DNA of 64,000 bases from Rummeliibacillus pycnus (GCF_002884495.1 NZ_KZ614145.1:2246423-2310422); one strand, 5' to 3'; shown: positions 36,363 to 46,056, counted from the first letter of the stretch. A program made the numbers and translations. The notes: generated from the letters alone by a model not told the origin.

Positions 36363-36599
36363 GTTTCACTTTATGACTTTTCTGTGACTATTAGAAGTTT
36401 ATTCTACTACTATGTACTGTAAAGGTAAATATTTATAACAGAAGAGAGCTGAAAAGTCATAATTATCTGTAAAATCTACACATTTTTTGTTTTGAATTCT
36501 CTTTTTTCGGGTATGCTTGAAGTATAGTGATTCAAAAAAAGAACCTTCAATAAGAAATTCTTTTTAATTACTAGTCAATTACTCATTGTTTATTTCACT

Positions 36600-36688
36600 A
36601 TTGAAATATATTTCTTTGCAACTCGGAACAATTAACCTCCTCAGCTCTGCAGAGACCGCTAGCCCCCTTGTTAGCGGTTCTTTGTTTT
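36600..36688 (+). ncRNA. candidate small RNA with C-rich segments
   Basis: A terminator stem GACCGCTAG / TTAGCGGTT (36654-36662 with 36671-36679), loop CCCCCTTG and tail CTTTGTTTTCC, ends a stretch with no open frame. Just upstream is a C-rich single-stranded segment (AACCTCCTCAG), the kind used by Bacillus trans-acting RNAs to pair with ribosome sites. The 5' end is not defined; I see no convincing promoter. Confidence 0.4.
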
Positions 36689-36807
36689 CCTAAATCAATT
36701 ATTATTCAAAATAAATAATGTAAATCCAGTTTGAATTAATTTCACAATATAAATTCAATTAGTATTTTATACCCATTTATTTATTACTACCGTAAAATTA
36801 GTTTCCT

Positions 36808-37288
36808 ATTGAACCCGCTCGTGCTGGTGAACACGGGAAAGGTTTTGCAGTAGTAGTTGAGGAAGTACGTAAATTAGCTGAAGAATCCATAAGTTTCGCA
36901 AATGAAATTCGACAATAACTGCGAACATTCATCAAAGAAAACTGTAGAGCAAATGGAAGATGTAAATGAAAATGCACAACTAAGTTATGAAAGTATTAAA
37001 ATTACAGGTTCAGCTTTCCAAGAAATCTACGATACTTCTTTATCACTCTTAAATGAAATTCAAGAAGTTTCAAAAGTAACGGAAGCAATGGCTATAGCAT
37101 CTCAAGAAACTGTAGCCTCCCTTGACCATGTCAACACTATTTTCCAAGATACAACAGATAAAACACAACAGATTGCAAGTCTTTCTGAAGAACAATATGC
37201 AATGATTGAAGAAATCATAGCATCAACCGAAGAATTAAGTAAAATGGCTGAATCATTGAGTAGTAGTATTCAAGCGTTCAAATTATAA
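36808..37288 (+). pseudogene. chemoreceptor (MCP) C-terminal remnant
   Basis: The stretch begins abruptly inside the conserved signalling tip: [27 protein letters not shown], with Pro in place of the usual Ala. There is no TM, HAMP or start region before it. The frame hits a stop at about 36916, and the coding similarity then continues in another frame (from 36902) as MCP-like sequence: TVEQMEDVNENAQLSYESIKI, SEEQYAMIEEIIASTEELSKMAESL and IQAFKL at the end. It is therefore 5' truncated and frameshifted. Two intact MCPs occur elsewhere in the window. Confidence 0.85.
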
Positions 37289-37677
37289 AGAGAAATCAAT
37301 AGAGTTCTCTTCATCTCTCCTGATGATCCTATCTCACTTTTTATCTTATTTATTCTCTCTCATTCTTGAGGTGAGGTCTTAGAATATCAAAATTCAGGTT
37401 AAATTTTACAAAAAGAGCACAATTATTAACAAAAATCGCGCCCTTTTTTCATATTATTTTTTACATATATAAACATTAATAAAGGATTTTTTATATCATA
37501 AATCCATTTTAATAGTCCTTTAGATTTAATTATTACACTTTTTATATAAAATATTATAATTACTAATCTATCAAATTTACCCTTTTTCTTAAGTAGATTG
37601 TTTTAATTGCCGTTTTTCTCTACAATGAATGTAACGACATTCGTACGCTATTATCCAACAAAAAAGGAGTGATTTTT
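37289..37677. other. 389-base gap, AT-rich
   Basis: Apart from a weak stem near 37411-37450 that may terminate the remnant, I see no gene or RNA. The promoter of the LysM-P60 gene must lie in its right half. Confidence 0.4.
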
Positions 37678-38991
37678 GTGAAAAAAGCTTTATATTCTGT
37701 TTTAGCTATAGGTACAGCTACTTTGATTGTTAACGCACATGATGCAGAAGCAAGCTCCAATTCATATAAAGTCAAGAGTGGTGATTCTTTATGTGTAATT
37801 GCACAAAAATATAATACAACTGTAAGTCAGTTAAAAAAAATCAATCATCTTACTTCAGATCTAATTTATGTTGGACAAACGATAAAAACAACTAACAGCA
37901 AAGCTATTACAAAAGTGAGTACTACTTCTGTAAAAAAACCAACAATTACTGCCAAAAACACGACTACTTATAAAGTACAATCAGGCGACTATCTAGCAAA
38001 AATTGCTGCAAATCTAGACGTTTCTCTATCAGCACTTATGAAAGAAAATAAACTCACGAATGATCGGATCTATGTAGGGCAAACTTTGAAAGTCCCTGGA
38101 AATTCAACTGTAAAAGTAGCTAGTACTACTAAAACAGATAAGAGACCAACTAATCCAAATAATAAAAGCACTACGACAAAAACAACTACATATAAGGTAC
38201 AATCAGGTGATTATTTAGCAAAAATTGCTACTAAATTTAAAGTTACTGTGGCTTCAATTAAAAGTAGTAATCATCTTAAAAATGATTTAATCTATGTTGG
38301 TCAATCCTTGAAAATTCCAGGAAGTAATACAAACTCTACTTCTAACAGTTCAAAGAATACAAATTCAACAAATCAAACAACGACATCCACAACTGCTAGT
38401 AAACATACCGTAGTTGCTGGTGAAACATTGTCAATTATTGCGAACCGTTACGGAATTACCATTACACAGTTAAAGTCATGGAATGGTTTAACATCTGATA
38501 TTATTCGTGTAGGACAAGTATTATCTGTAAAAAATAGTGGAACATCTAGTCAACAACATAAGGAAAATACAACAGCTGTTTCAAAACCAAACACTACAGT
38601 TCAGTCTTCTTCCAAAGTTGTGAAAGCAGCTATGAATCTAGCTCTTTCGTTTCAAGGGGTACCTTATGTTTGGGGTGGATCTTCTCCTAGTGGCTTTGAT
38701 TGCAGTGGTTTTATCTACTACGTATATAGTCAAGCAGGTTACAACAATATTACGAGAACAAGTGCGGCTAGTTATGAAGCACGATCGTACTATGTTTCAT
38801 CACCTAAAGCTGGCGATTTAGTATTCTTTAAAAACACTTATAAACAAGGCATTTCACATTTAGGAATCTATATAGGAAATGGACAATTTGTTCATGCTGG
38901 TGGCGATTATGTTCAAGTTTCATCTGTAAATGATTCCTATTGGAAAAGTCATTTTGATAGTTATAAACGATTCTACGATTTAACATATTAA
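37678..38991 (+). CDS. secreted LysM x4 - NlpC/P60 peptidoglycan hydrolase
   Basis: The protein is probably a D,L-endopeptidase that cuts stem peptides, like LytE/LytF. From GTG 37678 (GGAG 8 bases upstream) it has 437 residues: a signal peptide ending near AHDAEA, four LysM repeats starting at about residues 29, 99, 175 and 240, a Ser/Thr-rich linker, and a C-terminal NlpC/P60 domain. The catalytic Cys is in GFDCSGF and the His in ISHLGIYIGNG, with a third residue in VHAGGDYVQV. The GTG start and AT-rich linkers are normal. It is monocistronic and ends in a terminator. Confidence 0.93.
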   Translation: MKKALYSVLAIGTATLIVNAHDAEASSNSYKVKSGDSLCVIAQKYNTTVSQLKKINHLTSDLIYVGQTIKTTNSKAITKVSTTSVKKPTITAKNTTTYKVQSGDYLAKIAANLDVSLSALMKENKLTNDRIYVGQTLKVPGNSTVKVASTTKTDKRPTNPNNKSTTTKTTTYKVQSGDYLAKIATKFKVTVASIKSSNHLKNDLIYVGQSLKIPGSNTNSTSNSSKNTNSTNQTTTSTTASKHTVVAGETLSIIANRYGITITQLKSWNGLTSDIIRVGQVLSVKNSGTSSQQHKENTTAVSKPNTTVQSSSKVVKAAMNLALSFQGVPYVWGGSSPSGFDCSGFIYYVYSQAGYNNITRTSAASYEARSYYVSSPKAGDLVFFKNTYKQGISHLGIYIGNGQFVHAGGDYVQVSSVNDSYWKSHFDSYKRFYDLTY

Positions 38992-39009
38992 TTACTATAG
39001 TCATAATCC

Positions 39010-39045
39010 GACCTTGCTAATCAATTTTAGCAAGGTCTTTTTTGT
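39010..39045 (+). terminator. intrinsic terminator after the LysM-P60 gene
   Basis: Eleven-bp stem GACCTTGCTAA (39010-39020) with TTAGCAAGGTC (39027-39037), then TTTTTTG. Confidence 0.92.
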
Positions 39046-39384
39046 TTGTAACATTATGTATTATTTCATTATCACATTATTACTATCTCAACAAAATGAC
39101 GTAAAAGTAAATACACTAACATTCAAATTACGTCATAACCTTCTTAAATTTATGAAATCAAATGATATATTTGAAAAAATTTACATTAATTTAAGTTTAA
39201 TATACTCTATTAAAGTCGAAATATCCACCTTTTGTTACATAACTGTAATATAACTGTAAACGGAATTGCATTGTCTTTTTGTCATATTTTTTATAAAGTT
39301 ATACTTGTAAATATATCAAATACAAAAACAATCGTTTAATTACTATATATACAAAACATTGTTGAGAATAGTTGGAGGAATTTT
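39046..39384. other. 339-base gap with WalR sites upstream of the SH3-P60 gene
   Basis: AT-rich. It contains the triple WalR-type site and presumably the promoter. A 79-codon open frame (39014-39253) overlaps the preceding terminator, has no ribosome site and is not supported. Confidence 0.5.
39233..39260 (+). promoter_or_regulatory. three tandem WalR-type half-sites
   Basis: TGTTAC, TGTAAT and TGTAAA lie at 39233, 39244 and 39255 with exactly 5 bases between them. The WalR (YycF) consensus is TGTWAH-N5-TGTWAH, and all three hexamers fit. The site lies about 125 bases before a P60-type hydrolase gene, the main class of WalR targets. Confidence 0.78.
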
Positions 39385-40119
39385 ATGAATAAGAAAACCT
39401 TATTTACAGCAATCGCGTCAAGTGCACTTGCATTAACACTTAGCTTCGGACATGCAAAAGCAGCCGAAAACAATGAAACTACATCTGTAACACAAAACAC
39501 TGAAGTAACAATGGTAGCTAATTCTCAAGCAACAGCAATTAGCGGAAAATATCATGTTACTGCTAGTTCACTAACTTTACGTGCTGACGCTACTACAAGC
39601 TCAAAAGCATTAGCATATATCAACAAAAATACAACAGTAAATGCAAAATACAAAAAAGTTGTTGGTAGCAAAACATGGTTCAAAGTAACTGTTAAAGGCA
39701 AAACAGGTTGGATGTCAGCAGCTTATCTAAAAAAAGGCTCTGGTGTTAAGAAAACATCTGATAGTGCTGGATTAAGTTCAATCGTTGAAACTGCTAAACA
39801 ATATCTTGGTACACCTTACGTTTACGGTGGTACAACTCCTTCTGGTTTTGACTGCAGTGGTTTTACTCGCTATGTGTATGCAAAACACGGCATTGATTTG
39901 CCTCGTACAAGCCGTGCACAACGCGCAGCTGTTAAATATACAAGCAACCCACAACCAGGTGATTTAGTATTCTTTAACGTTGGTGGAGGAGCTATTACAC
40001 ACGTTGCAATTTATGCTGGTAACGGCATGCTAGTTCATGCTGCTGGTGATCATGTTCAATTCCAAACAATGAGCACTTACTGGAAATACTACGTACACAG
40101 CTACGGTACAGTACGTTAA
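39385..40119 (+). CDS. secreted SH3b - NlpC/P60 peptidoglycan hydrolase
   Basis: The 244-residue protein has a signal peptide ending near HAKAAE, a bacterial SH3 domain (about residues 50-120; SLTLRADATTSSKALAYI and TWFKVTVKGKTGWM) for wall binding, and an NlpC/P60 domain (about 130-244) with Cys in GFDCSGF, His in THVAIYAGNG and VHAAGDHVQF. It should act as a D,L-endopeptidase. Codon usage suggests good expression. GGAGG lies 8 bases before the ATG. The three WalR-type half-sites upstream imply control by the WalRK system. Confidence 0.94.
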   Translation: MNKKTLFTAIASSALALTLSFGHAKAAENNETTSVTQNTEVTMVANSQATAISGKYHVTASSLTLRADATTSSKALAYINKNTTVNAKYKKVVGSKTWFKVTVKGKTGWMSAAYLKKGSGVKKTSDSAGLSSIVETAKQYLGTPYVYGGTTPSGFDCSGFTRYVYAKHGIDLPRTSRAQRAAVKYTSNPQPGDLVFFNVGGGAITHVAIYAGNGMLVHAAGDHVQFQTMSTYWKYYVHSYGTVR

Positions 40120-40161
40120 TCCAATAAACTCAAACTATAACCTCAACTATTCTAACAATTG

Positions 40162-40214
40162 AACCCCTAAGCAAATGACTTTTTCTCCAAAGTTATTTAC
40201 TTAGGGGTTTCTTA
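40162..40214 (+). terminator. intrinsic terminator after the SH3-P60 gene
   Basis: A long stem: AACCCCTAAG with CTTAGGGGTT, extended inward by AAATGACTTT/AAAGTTATTT with mismatches, then TCTTATTTTG. Confidence 0.88.
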
Positions 40215-40595
40215 TTTTGCAATAGATTCTACTTATCCTTTCACCCCTTCCCTTATAAACTCAAGGAGGTTCATATTTCTTTTTTCTTAAAGTTTTATGA
40301 AGTCTTCTATTGAATGTTCAAACTGAGAGAAGTCTATTAACAACCCTACTTGACTTTCTTCTCTCTTGTTCTACAAAACTCCCGATTATCAGTGATTTAA
40401 TCAAAGAAGAAGCATTCCCTTTTCAAGGTATTTAGAGTTATCAAGCATTCTGATACAGTGCATACAACATTAATATAAGGCTTTTATTCCCTCACCTTGC
40501 GTCCCTACTTACTAATAAATATGTTTACCTGATTCTATCCGTTTCAATCATAGCGATAACTTGTAAAGCTTATTTCCACTCATACTTAGACAGAC
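40215..40595. other. 381-base convergent gap without a gene
   Basis: No open frame with a ribosome site is present; an AAGGAGG at about 40263 has no start codon at a usable distance. I see nothing else in it. Confidence 0.5.
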
Positions 40596-40639
40596 ATAAA
40601 AAACCACCTCGTGCTAGTTGTATCTAGCACGAGGTGGTT
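40596..40639 (-). terminator. strong intrinsic terminator after the protease gene
   Basis: Perfect 16-bp stem (40602-40617 with 40624-40639), followed on the minus strand by TTTATG. Confidence 0.92.
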
Positions 40640-40670
40640 CACTAATCATAAAGTTTTTCTATAAAATCTG

Positions 40671-42266
40671 TTATTGTTGAATTGTTTGTGGTTCCGTTGT
40701 AGTTGAAGAAGAGTTCTCTTCGTTTTTGTTATTATTGTTTGTAGGATCTTGAACCTTATTTGGGTCAACACTTTGTTTATTTACAGTTGTTTGATCATTA
40801 CTTTCAGAAGGTACTTTTTGTTTTTGATCAGTGCTTGTATCACTAGGATTCTTCGTTGACTCTGTTTCTGCGTTTGTTGATCCTGTGTTTGAGTTTGAAT
40901 CTACACTTGAATTAGAATCTGTATTTGAATTTGATGATTGGCCATCATCAGATGAGTTTGTAATGTCTATCTTTGAAAATTGATAGTCACCATAGTCATC
41001 AATCACAATCGTGTATAATACCGTTTCTTTCAGTTTATGTTCTTGCTTTGTTTTCTGATCCGTATAAACAAAAGTTGAATTGACTTCTGCAGTTGCATAC
41101 TCTTTATAAATATTGATTTTACCGATAGTGTATTGCAAATCTTTGAATTTCTTCTCATCTGTTGAATAATTCTCTAACATTTTTTTCGCAGTGTTAATAG
41201 CACTGCTTCCTGGTAAAATATATGTTTCATAGTAATTTTGTGCTTTGTTTTTGATTTGGTATGGGAATAATTCATAGTAACCATCTACATAATCTTGAAC
41301 CAGTTTTTTCCCTAAGTATGCTTCATCTTTGTGATTATCTTCAAAGTTTTGATTATTATCAATGTTAATTTTGACATTTTCGTTTGACCATTTAGTAATA
41401 AGAGGCATAATCTTACTAATCGGAATTGCATAACCAATATCAGGTTCATCCGTAAGTATGATTGAGTTAATACCTATTACATTACCTGTATCAGCATTAA
41501 TAAGTGGACCACCACTTGACCCTGGATGTAAACGGGCTGTCATTTCATACAAACCAGTATACGTATATTCATCGGTGAAGTCTGCACCAATACTTGTGAT
41601 CTTCCCTTTTGTTGCCGTACCACCCTTATTGTTCGGACTACCAATTGCAATAACTGGTGTATTTACTTTAGCAGGTGCTGTATCTAAGACTAGTGGATCT
41701 TTTCCAGCTAAATCTGGTACTCGTATAAGAGCGACATCGGTTTTTTTAGAAATTCCAATGACTTGCCCTTGAAATTGTTGACCATGTTCATTTGTCACAA
41801 GTACATAACCGGCATCTTTTGCAACGTGCGCATTTGTGATAATGTCACCTTTTTTATTAAATAGGAAACCTGAACCTTGTTGCAAGTCTGTATAAACTGT
41901 GTACACCTGCGTCTTTGCATTCGCAACAATAGCGGATGTATCCTTTTTAGGCATATTTACATTTGTATAGTCTTGTGTTGTTGTATCTCCATTATTAGAA
42001 TGGACTGCATTTGTTACGGTTCCCTCTTTAAAACCGGTAGATTCGGTATCTTTTTTATTGTCAGTTGAATCTTTGTTGTCAGTTGGTTTTTCCGGCGTTG
42101 TTTTATGGACATTTTGAATTTTAATATGATCTTTGTCTGTTGCTGCTTTATCGTTTTTCGTAAGGAGCATATATGCACCCGAAATAACTGCTATAAGCAA
42201 AACAATGGAAACAGCTATTCTTTTTATGGATGCTTTCTTAGGTTGATATCGTCGATTATTCGTCAT
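40671..42266 (-). CDS. membrane-anchored trypsin-like serine protease (HtrA/S1C-like)
   Basis: The 531-residue protein has a cytoplasmic basic start, one membrane segment at about residues 14-34 and an extracellular trypsin-like domain at about 110-300. The catalytic triad is visible: His in DIITNAHVAKDAG, Asp in KKTDVALIRVPD and Ser in HPGSSGGPLINADTG. No PDZ domain follows, unlike HtrA/DegP. A folded domain of about 120 residues comes next, and then about 100 residues of Ser/Asn/Thr/Asp low-complexity sequence. It may process or monitor surface proteins; the substrate is unknown. Confidence 0.88.
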   Translation of the reverse strand: MTNNRRYQPKKASIKRIAVSIVLLIAVISGAYMLLTKNDKAATDKDHIKIQNVHKTTPEKPTDNKDSTDNKKDTESTGFKEGTVTNAVHSNNGDTTTQDYTNVNMPKKDTSAIVANAKTQVYTVYTDLQQGSGFLFNKKGDIITNAHVAKDAGYVLVTNEHGQQFQGQVIGISKKTDVALIRVPDLAGKDPLVLDTAPAKVNTPVIAIGSPNNKGGTATKGKITSIGADFTDEYTYTGLYEMTARLHPGSSGGPLINADTGNVIGINSIILTDEPDIGYAIPISKIMPLITKWSNENVKINIDNNQNFEDNHKDEAYLGKKLVQDYVDGYYELFPYQIKNKAQNYYETYILPGSSAINTAKKMLENYSTDEKKFKDLQYTIGKINIYKEYATAEVNSTFVYTDQKTKQEHKLKETVLYTIVIDDYGDYQFSKIDITNSSDDGQSSNSNTDSNSSVDSNSNTGSTNAETESTKNPSDTSTDQKQKVPSESNDQTTVNKQSVDPNKVQDPTNNNNKNEENSSSTTTEPQTIQQ

Positions 42267-42688
42267 TCCACATCCACTTCCTATCTTTTATAAACTTCTA
42301 TATTATATATAGACGGATACATCATACCTAAAGTTTCAAAACTAAAAAAAAATCATCTTGCTTATCAATTTTCACAAAGATTATCATAGCACATATTCAT
42401 TAGAATAGAATGAGAAAAATGGATTTTTATTTAGAAAAATTCACCTTTTCTTGTTCTGCCCTATTTCAGTCATTGTATGTACAAATTTAGATAATTTGTT
42501 ATGGTTATTGAGATATAATTTTGGCTACATGTATCATCATTTTTCAAGATATTTTTGTAGGACTACCTAGTAATAATTATTACTTTTTATGAGTTTTATC
42601 GGTCCATTACATATCTTCATTTGAACATATGAATTTGTAGTATATAATAGGAAGAAATATAACTTATGTACGCGGAAAGGTTTAGATA
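42267..42688. other. 422-base divergent gap between the protease gene and tagA
   Basis: AT-rich, with the tagA promoter at 42621-42648. Promoters for the protease gene on the other strand are not clear. No gene is seen. Confidence 0.5.
42621..42648 (+). promoter_or_regulatory. sigma-A promoter of tagA
   Basis: TTGAAC (42621-42626) and TATAAT (42643-42648) are 16 bases apart, about 40 bases before the start codon. Confidence 0.7.
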
Positions 42689-43414
42689 ATGAAGAAGATT
42701 GATGTACTAGGGATTTCGGTAGTAGATACAACAAAGAGTGAATTTGTTGACCATGTTATAGATGAAATGCAAATCACTGAAAAGCCAATTTGTATTGTCA
42801 CAGCGAATCCTGAAATTATTATGCTAGCAAAGGAAAATAAAGACTACGAACAATGCTTATTAAATTCTAATTATGTAGTTGCAGATGGAATAGGCGTTGT
42901 GATTGGGTCAAAAATACTTGGTACACCTTTACAAGAGCGTATTCCTGGATATGAACTTGTTCATGATTTTTTACGAACTGCAAAGGCAGGTCATAATCGT
43001 TTCTTCTTTTATGGAGGAAAACCTGGTGTTGCAAAACAAGCAGCTGAAAAAGCTAAACTATTATACCCACATGTAAAAATTGTTGGTGTAGCTGATGGTT
43101 ACGGTGGTGATGGAAACGGGGATGAAGTAGCTGAAAAAGCAGCTGTCTTAAATCCTGACTTTATATTTGTAGCCACTGGTGCTCCTAAACAAGAAGAATG
43201 GATTGCAGAACACAGAGAACAATTTTCAAATGCAGTCATGATGGGAGTTGGAGGTAGTCTAGATGTGCTTTCTGGGAATGTAGATCGTGCACCAGATCTC
43301 TTCATCAAACTGAATCTTGAATGGTTTCACCGTTTACTTACACAACCAACAAGATTTAAGCGTATGTTGAAAATTCCTCAGTTTTTATGGAAAGTTAAGA
43401 AATCGAAGAAATGA
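42689..43414 (+). CDS. tagA: TagA, GlcNAc-PP-undecaprenol ManNAc transferase (WecG/TagA/CpsF)
   Basis: TagA adds ManNAc to the TagO product to complete the teichoic acid linkage disaccharide. The 241-residue GT26 protein has ICIVTANPEIIMLAKEN (catalytic Asn/Thr region, about 33-50), VVADGIGVVIGSKILG near 67, ERIPGYELVHDFL near 86 and FVATGAPKQEEWIAEH near 158, followed by MMGVGGSLDVLSGNVDRAPD. The membrane-binding C-terminal tail (RLLTQPTRFKRML) is present. GGAAAGG precedes the ATG. It stands alone here, away from other tag genes. Confidence 0.94.
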   Translation: MKKIDVLGISVVDTTKSEFVDHVIDEMQITEKPICIVTANPEIIMLAKENKDYEQCLLNSNYVVADGIGVVIGSKILGTPLQERIPGYELVHDFLRTAKAGHNRFFFYGGKPGVAKQAAEKAKLLYPHVKIVGVADGYGGDGNGDEVAEKAAVLNPDFIFVATGAPKQEEWIAEHREQFSNAVMMGVGGSLDVLSGNVDRAPDLFIKLNLEWFHRLLTQPTRFKRMLKIPQFLWKVKKSKK

Positions 43415-43415
43415 G

Positions 43416-43443
43416 AAAAAGCCAGCTGAAAGCTGGCTTTTTG
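43416..43443 (+). terminator. intrinsic terminator after tagA
   Basis: Perfect 12-bp stem AAAAAGCCAGCT with AGCTGGCTTTTT and a 3-base loop. Confidence 0.9.
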
Positions 43444-43474
43444 ACCTTTAAAATGATATTCCACTTACTTTCTA

Positions 43475-43511
43475 GCTAAAAAACCTAACCTCCTAAGAGA
43501 TTAGGTTTTTT
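43475..43511 (-). terminator. intrinsic terminator after the large surface protein gene
   Basis: Eleven-bp stem AAAAAACCTAA (43478-43488) with TTAGGTTTTTT (43501-43511); the A/T-rich arms allow both directions. Confidence 0.82.
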
Positions 43512-43557
43512 AATCTATTACTTTTGAATATTACGATAGGTAAAAAACTATTCTTGA

Positions 43558-46056
43558 TTATTCGGCAACAGTTACAGTCATTTTAACCGGTTTTTCAAAT
43601 GTTACAGTAACATTATCAGCAGTTAATGATTGGATTAATACTGTTACAGTACCAGCACCTTTAATTGCACCATCATTAGCAATTACGCTTTCATCAGTAG
43701 AAACTAGTTCTACAGCAGTTACAGATGTAGCTGGTTTTGTTGCACCGTTAAGTTGTGTAACAGCAGCTAATGCATTGTTAATTGATGAATCTGTACCATT
43801 TTTTGCAGTTAAGCTATATGAAGTGAAGTCAGCTTTATTAGCTACAGTAGTATCAACAACTGATACATCTTGTGATTTAATAACGATTTCGCCAACTTTT
43901 ACTGTTACAGTAAATTTGTCTCCTACTTTAACTTTCGCTGGATCTACAGTTACATCTTTTCCTGAAACTGTAACCGCCGTAGCATCTAAACCGCTAACAG
44001 ATACAGTATAACCTGTTTCATCAGCAATTTTTAAACCTTCAGCATCTACTTTATTTACTGCTGGAGTAAATGATAATGTGCTTGCGTTTGCTGAATTTAG
44101 GTCAACCGTTGTTGGAATATTTACAACATCGTATTTAGAGAATGTACCAGGAGCTTTAACTGTTAATGGTAATTTAGCAGTTTTTTCACCTGCAGTAACT
44201 TCTACAGTGTAATTACCAGCTGTAGTTTGAGTTGGTACTGAGAATGTATATTCGCCAGTTTTATCAGCTACCGGTGTAGCAACAATTCCAGCTGGAGTAA
44301 CATCTTTTCCAGTCGCATCTTTAACAACAACAGTTGGAGTAGCATTAAATGCATTACCATATTGATCTTTTACGTTGACAGTAACTGTTTTTGCATCGCC
44401 AGCAACGTTTGAAAGTAATACAGATGATTGATCTAAAGATACAGAATCAACAGCTTTTGCAGCTTTTACTTTAACTTCTACAGTTTTAGTGAATAATACT
44501 TTACCATCTGTACCTAGTACTGATACTTTTACAGGTACTGTTCCATTAGCTAATACAGTGATTGCACCAGATGTTTTATCAACAACAGCTACATCAGTAT
44601 TTAATGATTCATAGTTAAGTGTAAAACCAGTAGAAATAGCAGATCCAAGTTGGTCATTTACTTGTGCAGCTATTTTGTATGATCCATCAGTGTAAACTTC
44701 GTCAGATGTTTGATCATAATTTGGAGTTGTGCCAGTGAATACTGTCCAAGCTGAAATTGAAGTTGGTTTTACTGTTTCAGCGGCAATTGAAACTTCTTTA
44801 CTTTCTGCAAGAACTTTGTCACCATCTTTAATTACAACTTTAGCTTTAATAGTTGAACCTGCTGCTAACTTAATAACACCTGTTGAAGAATCAATGCTGT
44901 TAGATGAAGAAACAAATGATACGTTAGCATTTGGTGCTTGGTAAAGTGAAGTTACATCAACACCATTTTCATCTAATGCTTTATATTTGAATGTTGTATC
45001 AGTATTATCTGCAACTGTTTGATCAGCAACTTCGATAGACGCCGGAACAAGTGAACCCACAGCTAACTCAGATGATAATGTTACATCAGCAACTTTTACA
45101 TCTACAGAATATGAAGTGTTAGCTGATACAGCATTGTAGAATTCTACAATTGCAGATTTTTTATCTTTAGATAAAGTTACAGATTTAACAACTTGTTTTT
45201 CGCCAGTTGCTTTTTTAGTTACACTGAATGCAGCTTTATCAATTGATTCTAATTTTTGATTAAATTCTACTGTTGCTGTTGTAGGATTTACAGCTTTAAC
45301 AGATGCAACTGCAAGATCACCTTCACCTACTACTACAGTTACTGTTGCAGCAGATGTGTTGCCTGAAGCGTCTTTAGCAGCGTAAGTAATTGTATAAGTT
45401 CCAGCTACTTTAGTGTCGATTGCATCAACAACTTTACCATCTTGGTCTTTGATTTCTGTAACAACTTTAACTTTTGAGTCAACGCTATCTTTTACAGATA
45501 CTTTTGGAGTTGCGAATTCTGCACCATTTTTAAGTTCGATTTTATCTCCAGATTTGTAACCGCTGATTGTGATGACTGGAGCAGTTTTATCAGCTACTGG
45601 TTTACCATTTTTGTAAAGAACGTCTACGCCTTTAACAACAACAATACCTTCTGCACGTTTACCGTTGATATAGTAGTAACCATATGATGTTGTACCGTTG
45701 AATTTTTTACCGTTTTTATAATAAGTACCAGTAGATGTTTTACCAGTGAATTTTACACCATTTTTGTAGTAGTTACCGTATGATGTTGTACCAGTGAATA
45801 GTTTACCTGATTTGTAGTTTTTACCTTTGTAAGTACCAGTGAATTTTTTACCGTCTTTGTAAAGAACAGATTTGTAAGATTTGTAACCTTTAATTGCTTT
45901 TTTTGTTTTAGCATTTACAAGTTTACCGTTTGATACCTTGTATGTAGTTTTTGCTGATGCTGATACATCTCCTGCTACAACTGCAGAAGTGATCACTGAA
46001 GCACCTAGGGCTAATGCAGCTGCTGATTTAACAAATTTCAATTTGTAGTTTGTCAT
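43558..46056 (-). CDS. large secreted surface protein with wall-binding-type repeats and Ig-like domains
   Basis: The protein is 832 residues from ATG 46054-46056. A signal peptide (KSAAALALGASVITSAVVAG...VSASA) is followed at about 40-150 by five or six short repeats of the type YYKNGKKFTGT, then at about 160-250 an Ig-like domain with VAGTYTITYAAKDASGNTSAATVTV (DUF5011 style). The rest is a chain of beta-rich domains, some like BIG2 (TSGAITVLANGTVPVKVSV). Very regular codon usage, high Ala/Thr/Val/Lys and no Cys suggest an abundant surface-layer-like protein. No LPXTG or SLH motif is seen, so attachment probably uses the N-terminal repeats. A paralogue follows at 47068. Confidence 0.85.
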   Translation of the reverse strand: MTNYKLKFVKSAAALALGASVITSAVVAGDVSASAKTTYKVSNGKLVNAKTKKAIKGYKSYKSVLYKDGKKFTGTYKGKNYKSGKLFTGTTSYGNYYKNGVKFTGKTSTGTYYKNGKKFNGTTSYGYYYINGKRAEGIVVVKGVDVLYKNGKPVADKTAPVITISGYKSGDKIELKNGAEFATPKVSVKDSVDSKVKVVTEIKDQDGKVVDAIDTKVAGTYTITYAAKDASGNTSAATVTVVVGEGDLAVASVKAVNPTTATVEFNQKLESIDKAAFSVTKKATGEKQVVKSVTLSKDKKSAIVEFYNAVSANTSYSVDVKVADVTLSSELAVGSLVPASIEVADQTVADNTDTTFKYKALDENGVDVTSLYQAPNANVSFVSSSNSIDSSTGVIKLAAGSTIKAKVVIKDGDKVLAESKEVSIAAETVKPTSISAWTVFTGTTPNYDQTSDEVYTDGSYKIAAQVNDQLGSAISTGFTLNYESLNTDVAVVDKTSGAITVLANGTVPVKVSVLGTDGKVLFTKTVEVKVKAAKAVDSVSLDQSSVLLSNVAGDAKTVTVNVKDQYGNAFNATPTVVVKDATGKDVTPAGIVATPVADKTGEYTFSVPTQTTAGNYTVEVTAGEKTAKLPLTVKAPGTFSKYDVVNIPTTVDLNSANASTLSFTPAVNKVDAEGLKIADETGYTVSVSGLDATAVTVSGKDVTVDPAKVKVGDKFTVTVKVGEIVIKSQDVSVVDTTVANKADFTSYSLTAKNGTDSSINNALAAVTQLNGATKPATSVTAVELVSTDESVIANDGAIKGAGTVTVLIQSLTADNVTVTFEKPVKMTVTVAE

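Larger units (their letters stand above)
36222..36807. other. 586-base gap between the malic enzyme gene and a chemoreceptor remnant
   Basis: It holds the structured leader next to the malic enzyme gene, an AT-rich middle, and a candidate small RNA with a terminator at 36654-36688. No protein gene is supported. Confidence 0.5.

Noticed and set aside
39014-39253. 79-codon open frame
   Set aside because: It overlaps the terminator of the preceding gene and the WalR sites and has no ribosome site.
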